Origin: Candidatus Lindowiibacteriota bacterium | Lineage (GTDB): Bacteria > Lindowbacteria > 2-12-FULL-62-27 | NCBI GenBank assembly: GCA_023249255.1 | Contig: JAHFCY010000003.1 | Span: forward strand, 12,589-39,086 | Length of the DNA stretch: 26,498 nucleotides | Reading direction: 5' to 3' | Shown: positions 15,773 through 22,286 of the stretch, piece by piece | Numbering within the stretch: the stretch's first letter is position 1 | Layout: every line of letters begins with the position of its first letter | Position numbers and translations under genes: made by a program | Notes under the pieces: model-generated | Told to the model about the DNA's origin: nothing | The model's database searches: none | What the model saw: only the letters and a program-made list of their open reading frames with translations

Positions 15773-16557
15773 TGTTTGAAACACGAGAGGGGATTCGGAA
15801 AATGGAAAATATCCAACCGGTTCTAATCCGGCAGGATCAGGGGGCCCGGATGAACATGGAGGACCGATACAGCATCCTCGATAAATCCGGGATGGGAACG
15901 TTCGTCGGAGTCTACGATGGCCATGGCGGGTCCGACGTGGCCGATATTCTCGTTCACACGATTTCCGAGGAATTCTTCAGCGCCTTGTCCGCCGCCGGTG
16001 ATCAGGAAGCCGCCATGAAAATGGCCTACGGGGCGGCCGACCGAAAAACGTCGGACTACGATTGCGGCGCGACCGCGGCCAACGCCTTTATCAACTGCCA
16101 AAAGATGGTCTACGCCAATGCCGGCGACTGCGCGATATTCGTGTCCGGTTTGAAAACCAAGCGGCTCACCCCTTACCACCGCGTCAACAATCCGGCCGAA
16201 CGAGCGCGGATTTCAAGCGCCGGGGGATTGCTGATGGATCCTTATTACGTCCACAAGGGAAAAGGCTTGATGCCCACGCGCGGGTTTGGGGACAAGACCA
16301 TGCGGGAAGTCGGCCTGCATTCGACGCCGGACGTCGGCTGTTACATATTTTCTCCGGGCGATCGATGCGTCATTCTGACCACCGACGGCATTTCGGACGT
16401 GGTCGACATCCCGCTGATCGATCAGATCATGAATAACCGGCCCGACCTGCAGGCGGCCGCGCAGATGCTCGTTCAGGAGGCGATCGCACGGGGCGGCGAT
16501 GACAATATGACCGTCCTCATCGCACCGGTCCGGGGCTACAAGTCTTGCGTAGTGTGA
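15772..16557 (+). CDS. PP2C-family serine/threonine protein phosphatase
   Basis: This 261-aa protein is a single cytoplasmic PPM/PP2C domain with no transmembrane segment. Motifs in order are RQDQGARMNMEDRY, VGVYDGHGGSDVAD (metal-binding Asp), CGATAANAF, VYANAGDC, LTTDGISDVVD and GGDDNMTVLIA, so the metal ligands appear intact. It removes phosphate from Ser/Thr residues. No partner kinase lies in the window. ATG 15772 overlaps the previous stop; ATG 15802, with GAGAGGGG upstream, is an equally good start and would remove ten residues. It borders the island: what follows is a broken CHAT gene. Confidence 0.93.
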   Translation: MFETREGIRKMENIQPVLIRQDQGARMNMEDRYSILDKSGMGTFVGVYDGHGGSDVADILVHTISEEFFSALSAAGDQEAAMKMAYGAADRKTSDYDCGATAANAFINCQKMVYANAGDCAIFVSGLKTKRLTPYHRVNNPAERARISSAGGLLMDPYYVHKGKGLMPTRGFGDKTMREVGLHSTPDVGCYIFSPGDRCVILTTDGISDVVDIPLIDQIMNNRPDLQAAAQMLVQEAIARGGDDNMTVLIAPVRGYKSCVV

Positions 16558-16575
16558 AATCTGACGGAATGTTAG

Positions 16576-17019
16576 GGTGGCAATAAATGTCCAGCAACAA
16601 TGTTGTTGTCCGGCCTGGTTCTGGCGGGCGCAAACGACCGAAAGAAGGAATCGGACCGTGACGACGGCTATCTGACAGCGGAAGAAGTCACCACGATTAA
16701 TCTGACGGGCACGCGTTTGGTGGTCCTCTCGGCCTGCGACGCCGGATTGGGAAAGCTCGAGCGCGGGGAAGGCATCATGGGCCTGCGCCGCGCGTTTCTT
16801 CTCGCGGGCGCGCAGAATCTGGTCATGAGTTTATGGAAAGTCCCGGACCGGGAGACCCGCGAAATCATGGATTATTTTTACGACGACTGGATCAAGACAC
16901 AGGACGCCGGAGCCGCGATGCAGACGGCGAGTTTAAGAATGCTGGAATCGAGACGAAAGAAAGGCCTGTCGGAAAACCCCATCTATTGGGCGTCTTTTAT
17001 TTGCGTCGGTAGACCGTAG
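16576..17019 (+). pseudogene. 5'-truncated CHAT-domain protein (caspase-like), C-terminal fragment
   Basis: From about 16600 the frame encodes the last ~139 residues of a CHAT domain: LLSGLVLAGAN, DGYLTAEEV, RLVVLSACDAGLGKLERGEG (catalytic-type Cys), GLRRAFLLAGAQNLVMSLW and NPIYWASFICVG. The upstream half with the catalytic His, and the TPR array usual for CHAT proteins, is absent; an in-frame TAG at 16573 and the phosphatase stop at 16557 close the frame. Without the His it cannot be a protease. ATG 16600 could still allow a peptide to be made. Probably a recombination remnant at the island's left edge. Confidence 0.85.
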
Positions 17020-17043
17020 GTTTTTTTCCTCTAAAAAACCAAG

Positions 17044-17092
17044 AATCGGTCGCTGGGAAAATGCAGAGAGGACGAAGGATGGGGTTTGGAAC
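17044..17092 (+). repeat. 49-nt dispersed direct repeat, copy 1
   Basis: AATCGGTCGCTGGGAAAATG and the following ~29 bases match 20472-20520 at 46 of 49 positions with no gap. It starts 25 bases after the CHAT fragment. In one frame both copies read as SLGKCR(D/E)DEGWGLE, so the repeat may be a gene remnant rather than a structural element. Confidence 0.85.
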
Positions 17093-17101
17093 CACGTGGC
17101 G

Positions 17102-17151
17102 GCAGGATCGGGTTTCAATATTTATAAACCTTGAAAACCTTCCGATCCTGC
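17102..17151. repeat. Inverted repeat upstream of first DUF433/DUF5615 pair
   Basis: Perfect 10-bp arms GCAGGATCGG (17102-17111) and CCGATCCTGC (17142-17151) flank a 30-nt AT-rich spacer, which itself contains GGTTT and AAACC. It lies about 50 bases before the antitoxin-like gene and could be an operator or a transcript hairpin. Confidence 0.6.
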
Positions 17152-17204
17152 GGTAGGTTTAGACAAGCGGTGTTGCAGTGGCTGTGGAAAGGAGATTTGG
17201 GCGC

Positions 17205-17435
17205 ATGGAAATATTTCCCGGGATTGATCAGAATCCGGATATTCGGTTCGGCAAGCCGTGTCTGAAAGGCACACGGATAGATGTTGCGACCATCATCGGC
17301 GTGATGGCAGTCGGTGAATCCGAGCAGACGATCTGTCAAAGCTATAAAGTCACTCCGGCCCAGATTAAGGATGCCCTGCAGTACGCCGCTCATATCTCGG
17401 AGTATGTGCCTCCCGCCCGCCGGAGCGTTGCCTAG
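17205..17435 (+). CDS. DUF433 antitoxin-like protein
   Basis: This 76-aa DUF433 protein reads MEIFPGIDQNP, then RFGKPCLKGTRIDVATI and YKVTPAQIKDALQYAAH, which covers the whole family signature. DUF433 proteins are winged or helix-turn-helix-like antitoxins (VapB45 type) paired with DUF5615 PIN-like toxins. ATG 17205 is chosen because AAAGGAG lies ten bases upstream; a GTG at 17178 is less likely. It overlaps the next gene, as expected for a type II toxin-antitoxin operon. An inverted repeat upstream may be its operator. Confidence 0.88.
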   Translation: MEIFPGIDQNPDIRFGKPCLKGTRIDVATIIGVMAVGESEQTICQSYKVTPAQIKDALQYAAHISEYVPPARRSVA

Positions 17436-17817
17436 GCCTCAAAAGATTCTCCTGGACGAGAATTTCCCCCTGGATTTGCATCAGCAATTAAAATCGTTGG
17501 GCCACGATGTCGACCATATTATCCCCCTTCGGATCCGGGGAATACCCGATCAAGAAATTGTGCGGCGAATGCGGGAGTCGCCCTGTATTTTTCTGACGCA
17601 AGACGACGATTTTTTCGACCAGCCGAAGATGGGCGACTCCGTCGTTTTGCTCTCTCGCGTTCCGCAGAGGTTGCCGATATCAGAACGTACCCGAATCTGG
17701 GTCAAAGCAATCCAGACATTTTTTGAGAACTTCAAAGATTCCAAACCCCGTCTGTATGAAATCGGTCCCACCGGAGAAATCATTCCGTGGAAAACGATCG
17801 ATGCCCGACTTGACTGA
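17404..17817 (+). CDS. DUF5615 PIN-like toxin
   Basis: This ~137-aa protein reads KILLDENFPLDLHQQLKSLG, then DVDHIIPLRIRGIPDQEIV and IFLTQDDDFFDQ, the acidic DEN and DDDF motifs of the DUF5615 (Mut7-C/PIN-like) nuclease fold. It is longer than the minimal ~115-aa toxin, with a C-terminal extension (PRLYEIGPTGEIIPW). The start is uncertain: ATG 17404 gives a 32-nt overlap with the antitoxin gene; TTG 17428 is the alternative. Neither has a good ribosome site, which suggests coupling. Predicted RNase toxin counteracted by the upstream DUF433 protein. Confidence 0.83.
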   Translation: MCLPPAGALPRPQKILLDENFPLDLHQQLKSLGHDVDHIIPLRIRGIPDQEIVRRMRESPCIFLTQDDDFFDQPKMGDSVVLLSRVPQRLPISERTRIWVKAIQTFFENFKDSKPRLYEIGPTGEIIPWKTIDARLD

Positions 17818-17886
17818 ACTGCAGAAAACTCGATACGTTCCCGCGGCGATTCGGATAGCGAGTTTTTAAAAATACAGAGGTCCCTG

Positions 17887-17915
17887 TTGACACCCTCCCT
17901 TATTTGTAATAAACT
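17887..17915 (+). promoter_or_regulatory. Candidate promoter of RHH/PIN toxin-antitoxin operon
   Basis: A perfect TTGACA (17887-17892), a 17-nt gap and TAAACT (17910-17915, 4 of 6) precede the antitoxin gene by ~30 nt. The -10 region sits inside a near-palindrome (GTAATAAACTTTAATAC, 17905-17921), a plausible operator for the ribbon-helix-helix antitoxin. Confidence 0.55.
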
Positions 17916-17946
17916 TTAATACACTTGAATCAAAGGAGGAGATGCC

Positions 17947-18168
17947 ATGCGCAACGTGACGTCGGTGAGCCTTCCGCCGGATCTGGTGAAGGCGGTCGGG
18001 CGATTTGGCAGGCAAAAAGGGGTGAGCGTGTCCGAGATCGCCCGGGATGCTCTGCGGGATTATCTGTATTGGCAGGAACTCGAAGAAGCCCGGCGCCATT
18101 TTACGGCGCATGTCCAAAAACGGGGAATCGCCTCTGAATTGGATTTGGTCCGGACACTCGATAAGTGA
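17947..18168 (+). CDS. Ribbon-helix-helix (CopG-like) antitoxin
   Basis: This 73-aa protein has TSVSLPPDLVKAVGRFGRQKG and SVSEIARDALRDYL, the beta strand plus two helices of a ribbon-helix-helix DNA-binding domain. A ~25-residue helical tail presumably binds the toxin. A strong AAAGGAGGAG at 17932-17941 supports ATG 17947. Its TGA overlaps the GTG start of the PIN toxin. As in related modules it probably represses its own promoter. Confidence 0.88.
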   Translation: MRNVTSVSLPPDLVKAVGRFGRQKGVSVSEIARDALRDYLYWQELEEARRHFTAHVQKRGIASELDLVRTLDK

Positions 18169-18593
18169 AAATCGTCTTTGACACGAGCGTTCTGATTGCC
18201 GCCTTTTACAAGCCTCTCCATGCGCCCTGTTTTTCAAAAGACGTGTTCGACTACGTCGTCCACTATGAAGAGGGCATCGTGTCGGCGGACATTTTGAAAG
18301 AATTCCGGGACAAATGCGTCAAGAAACTGGGATTCCCGCTTCAAAGAACCCTGCGGCTTGAATCGATCGTCAAGCGGAAGCTTCATCTGGTCCGGCCCGG
18401 CCGACTGCATGTCAAACTGCCCAATGTGCTCAAACTACGGGACCCATCCGACAGACATATTGTCGACCTGGCCTTGGCCGTCAAGGCCGATTTGATTTTG
18501 ACGTGGGATCAGGACCTTCTGTCCTTAAAGCAAGTCCGCCACATCCGAATTTTCAGCCCTTCCAACTTCTGGAATTCTCTCCAACAGATGTAG
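18165..18593 (+). CDS. PIN-domain toxin (COG1569-like)
   Basis: This 142-aa protein starts at GTG 18165, overlapping the antitoxin stop. The PIN motifs are present: KIVFDTSVLIAAF with the first catalytic Asp, SADILKEFRDK with the central Glu, and RDPSDRHIVDLALAVKADLILTWDQDLL with the C-terminal acidic cluster. The ending (RHIRIFSPSNFW) matches the family of 'putative toxin component, PIN family'. A Mg-dependent endoribonuclease is expected. All catalytic acids appear intact. Confidence 0.9.
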   Translation: MKIVFDTSVLIAAFYKPLHAPCFSKDVFDYVVHYEEGIVSADILKEFRDKCVKKLGFPLQRTLRLESIVKRKLHLVRPGRLHVKLPNVLKLRDPSDRHIVDLALAVKADLILTWDQDLLSLKQVRHIRIFSPSNFWNSLQQM

Positions 18594-18638
18594 TGCTTGC
18601 CTGGGAGCCGGCTTTCCCGATGGACAAATTTGGCGGAT

Positions 18639-18822
18639 ATTTACAACCCGCCGCGTGAAACTTAAGGTACGTCTATGAAACCTGCGGTGGATTACCGGTC
18701 GAAGGTTCGGCGGCCGGCATGGGTTGAAATTCGTCTGGATCGGCTGGTTCGAAATGTGCGGCGGTTTCAAGCGATCATCGGGGAATCGGATCTGGCGGCG
18801 GTGGTGAAAGCCGATGCGTATG
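18639..18822 (+). pseudogene. Partial duplicate of alr promoter and 5' end
   Basis: These 184 bases align without gaps to 21084-21267, with about 23 mismatches by my count (87-88% identity). They cover 36 bases of leader, the start codon (18675) and 49 codons, ending just after the PLP-lysine motif VVKADAY. Beyond 18822 similarity stops abruptly and the frame ends after 15 unrelated codons. Most codon differences (about 14 of 18) are synonymous, so the two copies diverged as working genes before this one was truncated. Confidence 0.9.
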
Positions 18823-18836
18823 ATGGAAAGTGCGCC

Positions 18837-18929
18837 GGAGATTTACAAATTTACAAACCGGGCCATTAATAAATATTCTTCTGCGGGATGCCGGGCGGCA
18901 GTATGACCTTTGTAAATTTGTAAATATCC
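18837..18929. repeat. Long-spaced inverted repeat with ATTTACAA iterations
   Basis: The left arm GGAGATTTACAAATTTACAAA (18837-18857, each arm containing two ATTTACAA units) is mirrored by 18909-18929 with one mismatch. The spacer is ~51 nt. It begins 15 bases after the alr fragment ends, at the recombination junction. No open frame uses it. Confidence 0.75.
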
Positions 18930-19047
18930 GGGCCCGTGTTGCCATCCTCGTGCTTGCCACGTGGAATCCGGATTCCGGAGAATAAGCCCGCCTACAACAG
19001 TTCGTTTATGAAGATTTTGACCACGGTTCGCCATGATTGATCTTTTT

Positions 19048-19398
19048 CTATCGGCGGGTGATGCCTGCCGTTCCGACGGTCACAAGCGTGTTTGGGAAAT
19101 TCTCCGGGCGAAGATGGGAGATCGCGTCCAAAACGAGTTGGGTTTCCTCCGGTCCGGTGCGGTTGCCGTGACGGATAAACAGAATCCCCGGAGTTCCGTT
19201 CAGAGGAAAACGAATGGGATTGGTGAAGTGGCGGTCGCGGGTCACCAGAACGCGGTTTTCGGTGACTATTCGGCGAAAGACCTCCGGGTCGCCTTTCCCA
19301 TGCAACCCGGCCTCGGACGCGGTCAACACGTCATGCCCCGCGCGGCGCAGGGCAGGCGTCACATCAGCGCTGACGTTTTCGTCGATCAGGAATTTCAA
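19048..19398 (-). CDS. DUF5615 PIN-like toxin
   Basis: This 116-aa protein has the typical short DUF5615 length: FLIDENVSADVTPALRRAG, DVLTASEAGLHGKGDPEV, VLVTRDRHFTNP and GILFIRHG. The DEN and RDRHF motifs supply the acidic residues of the PIN-like fold. It overlaps the DUF433 gene upstream by 4 nt. It is only distantly like the DUF5615 protein at 17404, so the two modules are separate acquisitions rather than a recent duplication. Predicted RNase toxin. Confidence 0.88.
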   Translation of the reverse strand: MKFLIDENVSADVTPALRRAGHDVLTASEAGLHGKGDPEVFRRIVTENRVLVTRDRHFTNPIRFPLNGTPGILFIRHGNRTGPEETQLVLDAISHLRPENFPNTLVTVGTAGITRR

Positions 19399-19616
19399 TC
19401 AGGAAGAATTTTTTCCGATGCGAGAAACGCGCCGTATTCAAGACAGGCCAGAACGTCCTCGCGCGTGATCGACGGAAACTGCCGGAGAACCTCATCGATC
19501 TCCTCACCCGCTGCCAGGTGCCCAAGCACCACGCCGACGCCAATCCGCGTGCCCTTCACGCACGCCTCACCCCCGCAGATGTTCGGATCGCTCACAATCC
19601 TCTCGGCCACTTTCAT
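19395..19616 (-). CDS. DUF433 antitoxin
   Basis: This 73-aa protein has IVSDPNICGGEACVKGTRI, GVVLGHLAAGEEIDEVLRQF and REDVLACLEYGAF, a complete DUF433 domain. GGGAGTGG lies upstream of ATG 19616. It partners with the DUF5615 toxin that starts inside its stop codon (ATGA). This is the canonical antitoxin-first operon order, on the strand opposite to the first DUF433 pair. Confidence 0.9.
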   Translation of the reverse strand: MKVAERIVSDPNICGGEACVKGTRIGVGVVLGHLAAGEEIDEVLRQFPSITREDVLACLEYGAFLASEKILPD

Positions 19617-19711
19617 GACCTATTTTTACCACTCCCGCTATGAGGGGTCAAGAAACCTCGTCGGGGATACAAGGAAGGAACGTAATAACCCAGTCAAGAC
19701 GCCGAATCGGC

Positions 19712-19741
19712 CCCAAGCGCCCTGTGGCCTTGGGTTTTTTT
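19712..19741 (+). terminator. Rho-independent terminator without an obvious gene
   Basis: The stem CCCAAG-c-GCC / GGCCTTGGG with a CTGT loop is followed by seven T residues on the + strand. No + strand coding region ends nearby; the nearest is 1.1 kb upstream. It may end an untranslated RNA from 19617-19711 or a remnant operon. Confidence 0.65.
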
Positions 19742-19931
19742 ATTTCGTCTGTTCTGCCGCGCGCGCAGTGAATTCCGGGGATGGGATTCGAATTCCGAAT
19801 TTTGCCTTGATCGTTCGGGTCGCGCGGCCAATTTCGGCGGCGATCCGGTCAGCCGTCAATCCCTTCCATTTTCTGGCCATGCGGTGTCGAATCCGATGAA
19901 TCTCGCGCATGGACTCGGGTTCTTTTCTCAT
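19740..19931 (-). CDS. Small antitoxin-like protein
   Basis: This 63-aa protein begins MRKEPESMREIHRIRHRM. The P-x-SM-EIH-IR pattern is common in short antitoxin-like proteins next to PIN toxins. ATG 19931 is preferred over 19955 because GGAGGAG lies about nine bases upstream. It follows, with overlap, a 40-codon remnant of a PIN toxin, and no toxin gene follows it, so it may be an orphan left after deletion. Function inferred from pattern and context only. Confidence 0.6.
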   Translation of the reverse strand: MRKEPESMREIHRIRHRMARKWKGLTADRIAAEIGRATRTIKAKFGIRIPSPEFTARAAEQTK

Positions 19932-20050
19932 TCCAGTATCTCCTCCGGCTGGCAAATTTCGATTTCATGAATCGCGGCTCTGATGCGGTCCGCCTCCGGT
20001 TCCGGCACGTAGATTTTGATCAAAGCGCTGGTATCCAGATAAAGAGGCAT
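19928..20050 (-). pseudogene. Truncated PIN (VapC-like) toxin, N-terminal 40 codons
   Basis: On the minus strand ATG 20050 opens MPLYLDTSALIKIYVPEPEA, the unmistakable N-terminus of a VapC-type PIN toxin with its first catalytic Asp. The frame stops after 40 codons at the ATG of the small antitoxin-like gene. The ~90 residues with the other acidic residues are missing, so the protein cannot be active. Its start overlaps the stop of a damaged antitoxin gene upstream. Confidence 0.8.
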
Positions 20051-20304
20051 CAGTATTTTTCCTCACGGCGATTGTCGATCACAGCCTGGGACAGGTTCAA
20101 GTTCCGCCCGTCAAATTGCCGGCCGAACCGACGGATATCTTCCAGCCACTGTTCCAAGTCCTAGCGGTCCGGTCCCGCCATCGCAACCTTCCCGTCCGGC
20201 ACGTTCACCACCACTTCAACCGGTCCGGGTGGGACGCCCGGGGGAAGAACGATCTCGATTTTTCGGTCGGCGGACACATTCGCGCTGAAATGCAATGCTG
20301 CCAC
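20050..20304 (-). pseudogene. Antitoxin gene interrupted by an in-frame TAG
   Basis: From GTG 20304 the minus strand reads a 47-codon swapped-hairpin-like segment (KIEIVLPPGVPPGPVEVVVN) and then TAG at 20163-20161. The same frame continues for 36 codons (LEQWLEDIRRFGRQ ... DNRREEKY) to a TGA that overlaps the PIN fragment's ATG. The two halves together resemble one ~84-aa antitoxin of the LPPGVPPG type that partners PIN toxins. A single base change would restore it. Either decay, or a sequencing error to exclude. Confidence 0.7.
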
Positions 20305-20324
20305 GACATTTTTATACCACAGCC

Positions 20325-20560
20325 ATGACTGAACGACAATTTTCGGCTTCCCGCGGCTGGCCGTCCATGATTCGGTTTAACCGACTCGGCTCCATCGCGG
20401 GGTTTTTGTTGCTCGCGAGTTTTATAATCTCTCTCGCCCCGATCAGTTTTGCGAAGAATTATTTGTCCATTAATCAGTCGCTGGGAAAATGCAGAGATGA
20501 CGAAGGATGGGGGTTGGAACTTCGAGGCGAGGGAGAGTACTTCGCGCCGTGTTTCCCAGT
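20325..20560 (+). pseudogene. Remnant 5' end of a secreted-protein gene
   Basis: The + strand frame from ATG 20325 (or 20367) encodes a convincing signal peptide (LGSIAGFLLLASFIISLAPI, then SFA before KNYLS). It then runs into the 49-nt repeat (SLGKCRDDEGWGLE). Beyond ~20560 the frame runs antisense through the DUF2283 and DUF4258 genes and no longer looks like protein. Probably a truncated gene rather than a functional one; family not recognised. Confidence 0.5.
20472..20520 (+). repeat. 49-nt dispersed direct repeat, copy 2
   Basis: Matches 17044-17092 at 46 of 49 positions, same orientation, 3.4 kb apart. Here it lies in frame within the secreted-protein remnant. The three differences change Q/R and D/E or are silent in the frame shared by both copies. 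Confidence 0.85.
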
Positions 20561-20764
20561 TCAGGCAGCAGCCAGTTTGACCGACTTGGGCAGGGTGGCG
20601 ACAGGGAGGCGTTTTCGGGCGTGCAGGATTTCGATGCCGACGATCTTCTCGTCCTCCGTCACGTGCAGGATGATGCCTTCCTGCAGTTCGATAGCCCCCT
20701 TCGGGCGTTTCTGTGACAGCCGCATGAAAACGGCGTCCACTTCCTTGTCGTACGTGACCTTCAT
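20561..20764 (-). CDS. DUF2283 family protein (antitoxin-like)
   Basis: This 67-aa DUF2283 domain reads MKVTYDKEVDAVFMRL, GAIELQEGIILHVTEDEKIV and GIEILHARKRL. ATG 20764 is chosen over the upstream start at 20779 because GGAGG lies eight bases before it. It overlaps the stop of the DUF4258 gene by 4 nt. DUF2283 proteins commonly sit beside DUF4258 partners and are regarded as toxin-antitoxin-like; experimental roles are poorly defined. Confidence 0.85.
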   Translation of the reverse strand: MKVTYDKEVDAVFMRLSQKRPKGAIELQEGIILHVTEDEKIVGIEILHARKRLPVATLPKSVKLAAA

Positions 20765-21009
20765 CCTTTGTGCCTCCATTTCCGCCGGATCAGTGGATAC
20801 GCTGAAACAACCACGTTGTCGGCGTCATTCGCGACGACTTTCAACGGAACATCGTCGAACCGTCCCGCGAACTTCTTCAAGTATACCGTGTAGACGTCTT
20901 CGGAATCAACCTTGTCGGGACGTTCGATGGCCGCGTCCACCTCGGCCCGCTCAATTTTGTACAGCCGCAGGTTGTTTTTCGCATGGCGGCTCAGACGATG
21001 CTCACTCAC
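20761..21009 (-). CDS. DUF4258 family protein (toxin-like)
   Basis: This 82-aa protein has RLSRHAKNNLRLYKIERAEV, AAIERPDKVDSED and PLKVVANDADNVVVSAYP, matching DUF4258, a RelE/BrnT-like fold. It is first in a two-gene unit with DUF2283 and lies ~75 bp from the intact alr leader, transcribed away from it. A toxin role is inferred from family and pairing. Confidence 0.78.
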   Translation of the reverse strand: MSEHRLSRHAKNNLRLYKIERAEVDAAIERPDKVDSEDVYTVYLKKFAGRFDDVPLKVVANDADNVVVSAYPLIRRKWRHKG

Positions 21010-21119
21010 AGCACGACCCTACCAGAAACCCGCCGTAGTCGGCAATTGATCCTCCCAAGATTGCCATGGCGCCGATTTTTGGGATTTACAACCCGCCGCG
21101 TGAAACATAAGGTACGCCT

Positions 21120-22286
21120 ATGAAGCCTACGGTGGATTATCGTTCGAAAGTTCGGCGGCCGGCATGGGTTGAAATTCGTCTGGACCGGGTTGTGCGCAAC
21201 GTCCGGCGGTTCCAGGCGATCATTGGAAAGTCGGCGCTGGCGGCGGTGGTGAAAGCGGATGCGTATGGACACGGCATCGAGGAGGTCGCGGTTGCGCTTC
21301 ATCGGGCTGATGTGCGGTGGTTTTGCGTGTCGACGGCGGAAGAGGCCCACCGGGTTCGAGACGTCCTTGCGCGCGCCCGGATCATGCTGATGGGACCGGT
21401 CGATTTGCGCGACGTTCCGGATCTGGCTCGCCGCCGCGTCGTCTTTACACTGTTTACGATCGACTTCGCCGACGACCTTGATCGTCTGGCCCGCCGTCTC
21501 GGGCATCGCGTCGATGTCCATCTTAAAATTGATACGGGCATGAATCGGCTCGGCGTTTTGTGGCCGCAGGCGAAGGATTTTGTCCTGCGGCTCGGGCTGT
21601 TTCGTGGTGTACACGTCGAGGGAATTTACTCGCACCTTGCGACGGCACTCGAGGATCGCACGTTCATGAATCTCCAGAGACGTCGGTTCGAATTGTGCCT
21701 GCGCGAAATTCATCGCATTGGTCTGGTACCCCGGATTCGACACCTTGCCAACACAGGCGGCGTTCTGGCGTCGAAGGCGTTTCACTACGATCTGGCGCGC
21801 GTGGGATTGGGGCTCTATGGCGTCGCTCCGTCTCCCGGCCGGATCGCGGTTGGTCTTGAGGAGGCGATGATTGTGAAGGCGCGATTGATTTCCGTGAAGT
21901 GGGTGGAGGCGGGCGAAGGCGTCGGATATGGCTTGGGCGGCCGGGTTCGCAAACTCACGCCCGTTGGTGTGGTCCAAGTCGGCTATGCGGACGGCCTCGA
22001 ATGGCGGCTGGGACTTGCGGCCCGCGATGCGCGCCGAAACGCATACGCGTATTATCGGGGGCGGAGACTGCCGTTGATCGGACGGATCTGCATGGACCAA
22101 TGTTTTCTCGATCTGACAGCCGTCGCGGACGAAATCGAAATTGGCGATCCGATTCTCATTCAGGGGAACGATCCGACTCACGGATCGATTGGCATGTGGG
22201 AAACGGCGGAAAAAATCGGGACGATTCCGTATGAAGTCATGACTGGATTCGGGAAAAGGTTGCCGAGGAAATATGTCCGGGCGTAG
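21120..22286 (+). CDS. alr: Alanine racemase
   Basis: This 388-aa PLP enzyme interconverts L- and D-alanine for peptidoglycan. PLP lysine Lys45 sits in VVKADAYGHG; HLANTGGVL is in the barrel; the second catalytic tyrosine Tyr270 sits in GVGYGLGG; and GRICMDQ lies in the C-terminal domain. Length and motif order are normal and the gene appears intact. AAGG 7 bases upstream supports ATG 21120. Its leader and first 49 codons are duplicated at 18639-18822, so it forms the right border of the accessory island. Confidence 0.96.
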   Translation: MKPTVDYRSKVRRPAWVEIRLDRVVRNVRRFQAIIGKSALAAVVKADAYGHGIEEVAVALHRADVRWFCVSTAEEAHRVRDVLARARIMLMGPVDLRDVPDLARRRVVFTLFTIDFADDLDRLARRLGHRVDVHLKIDTGMNRLGVLWPQAKDFVLRLGLFRGVHVEGIYSHLATALEDRTFMNLQRRRFELCLREIHRIGLVPRIRHLANTGGVLASKAFHYDLARVGLGLYGVAPSPGRIAVGLEEAMIVKARLISVKWVEAGEGVGYGLGGRVRKLTPVGVVQVGYADGLEWRLGLAARDARRNAYAYYRGRRLPLIGRICMDQCFLDLTAVADEIEIGDPILIQGNDPTHGSIGMWETAEKIGTIPYEVMTGFGKRLPRKYVRA

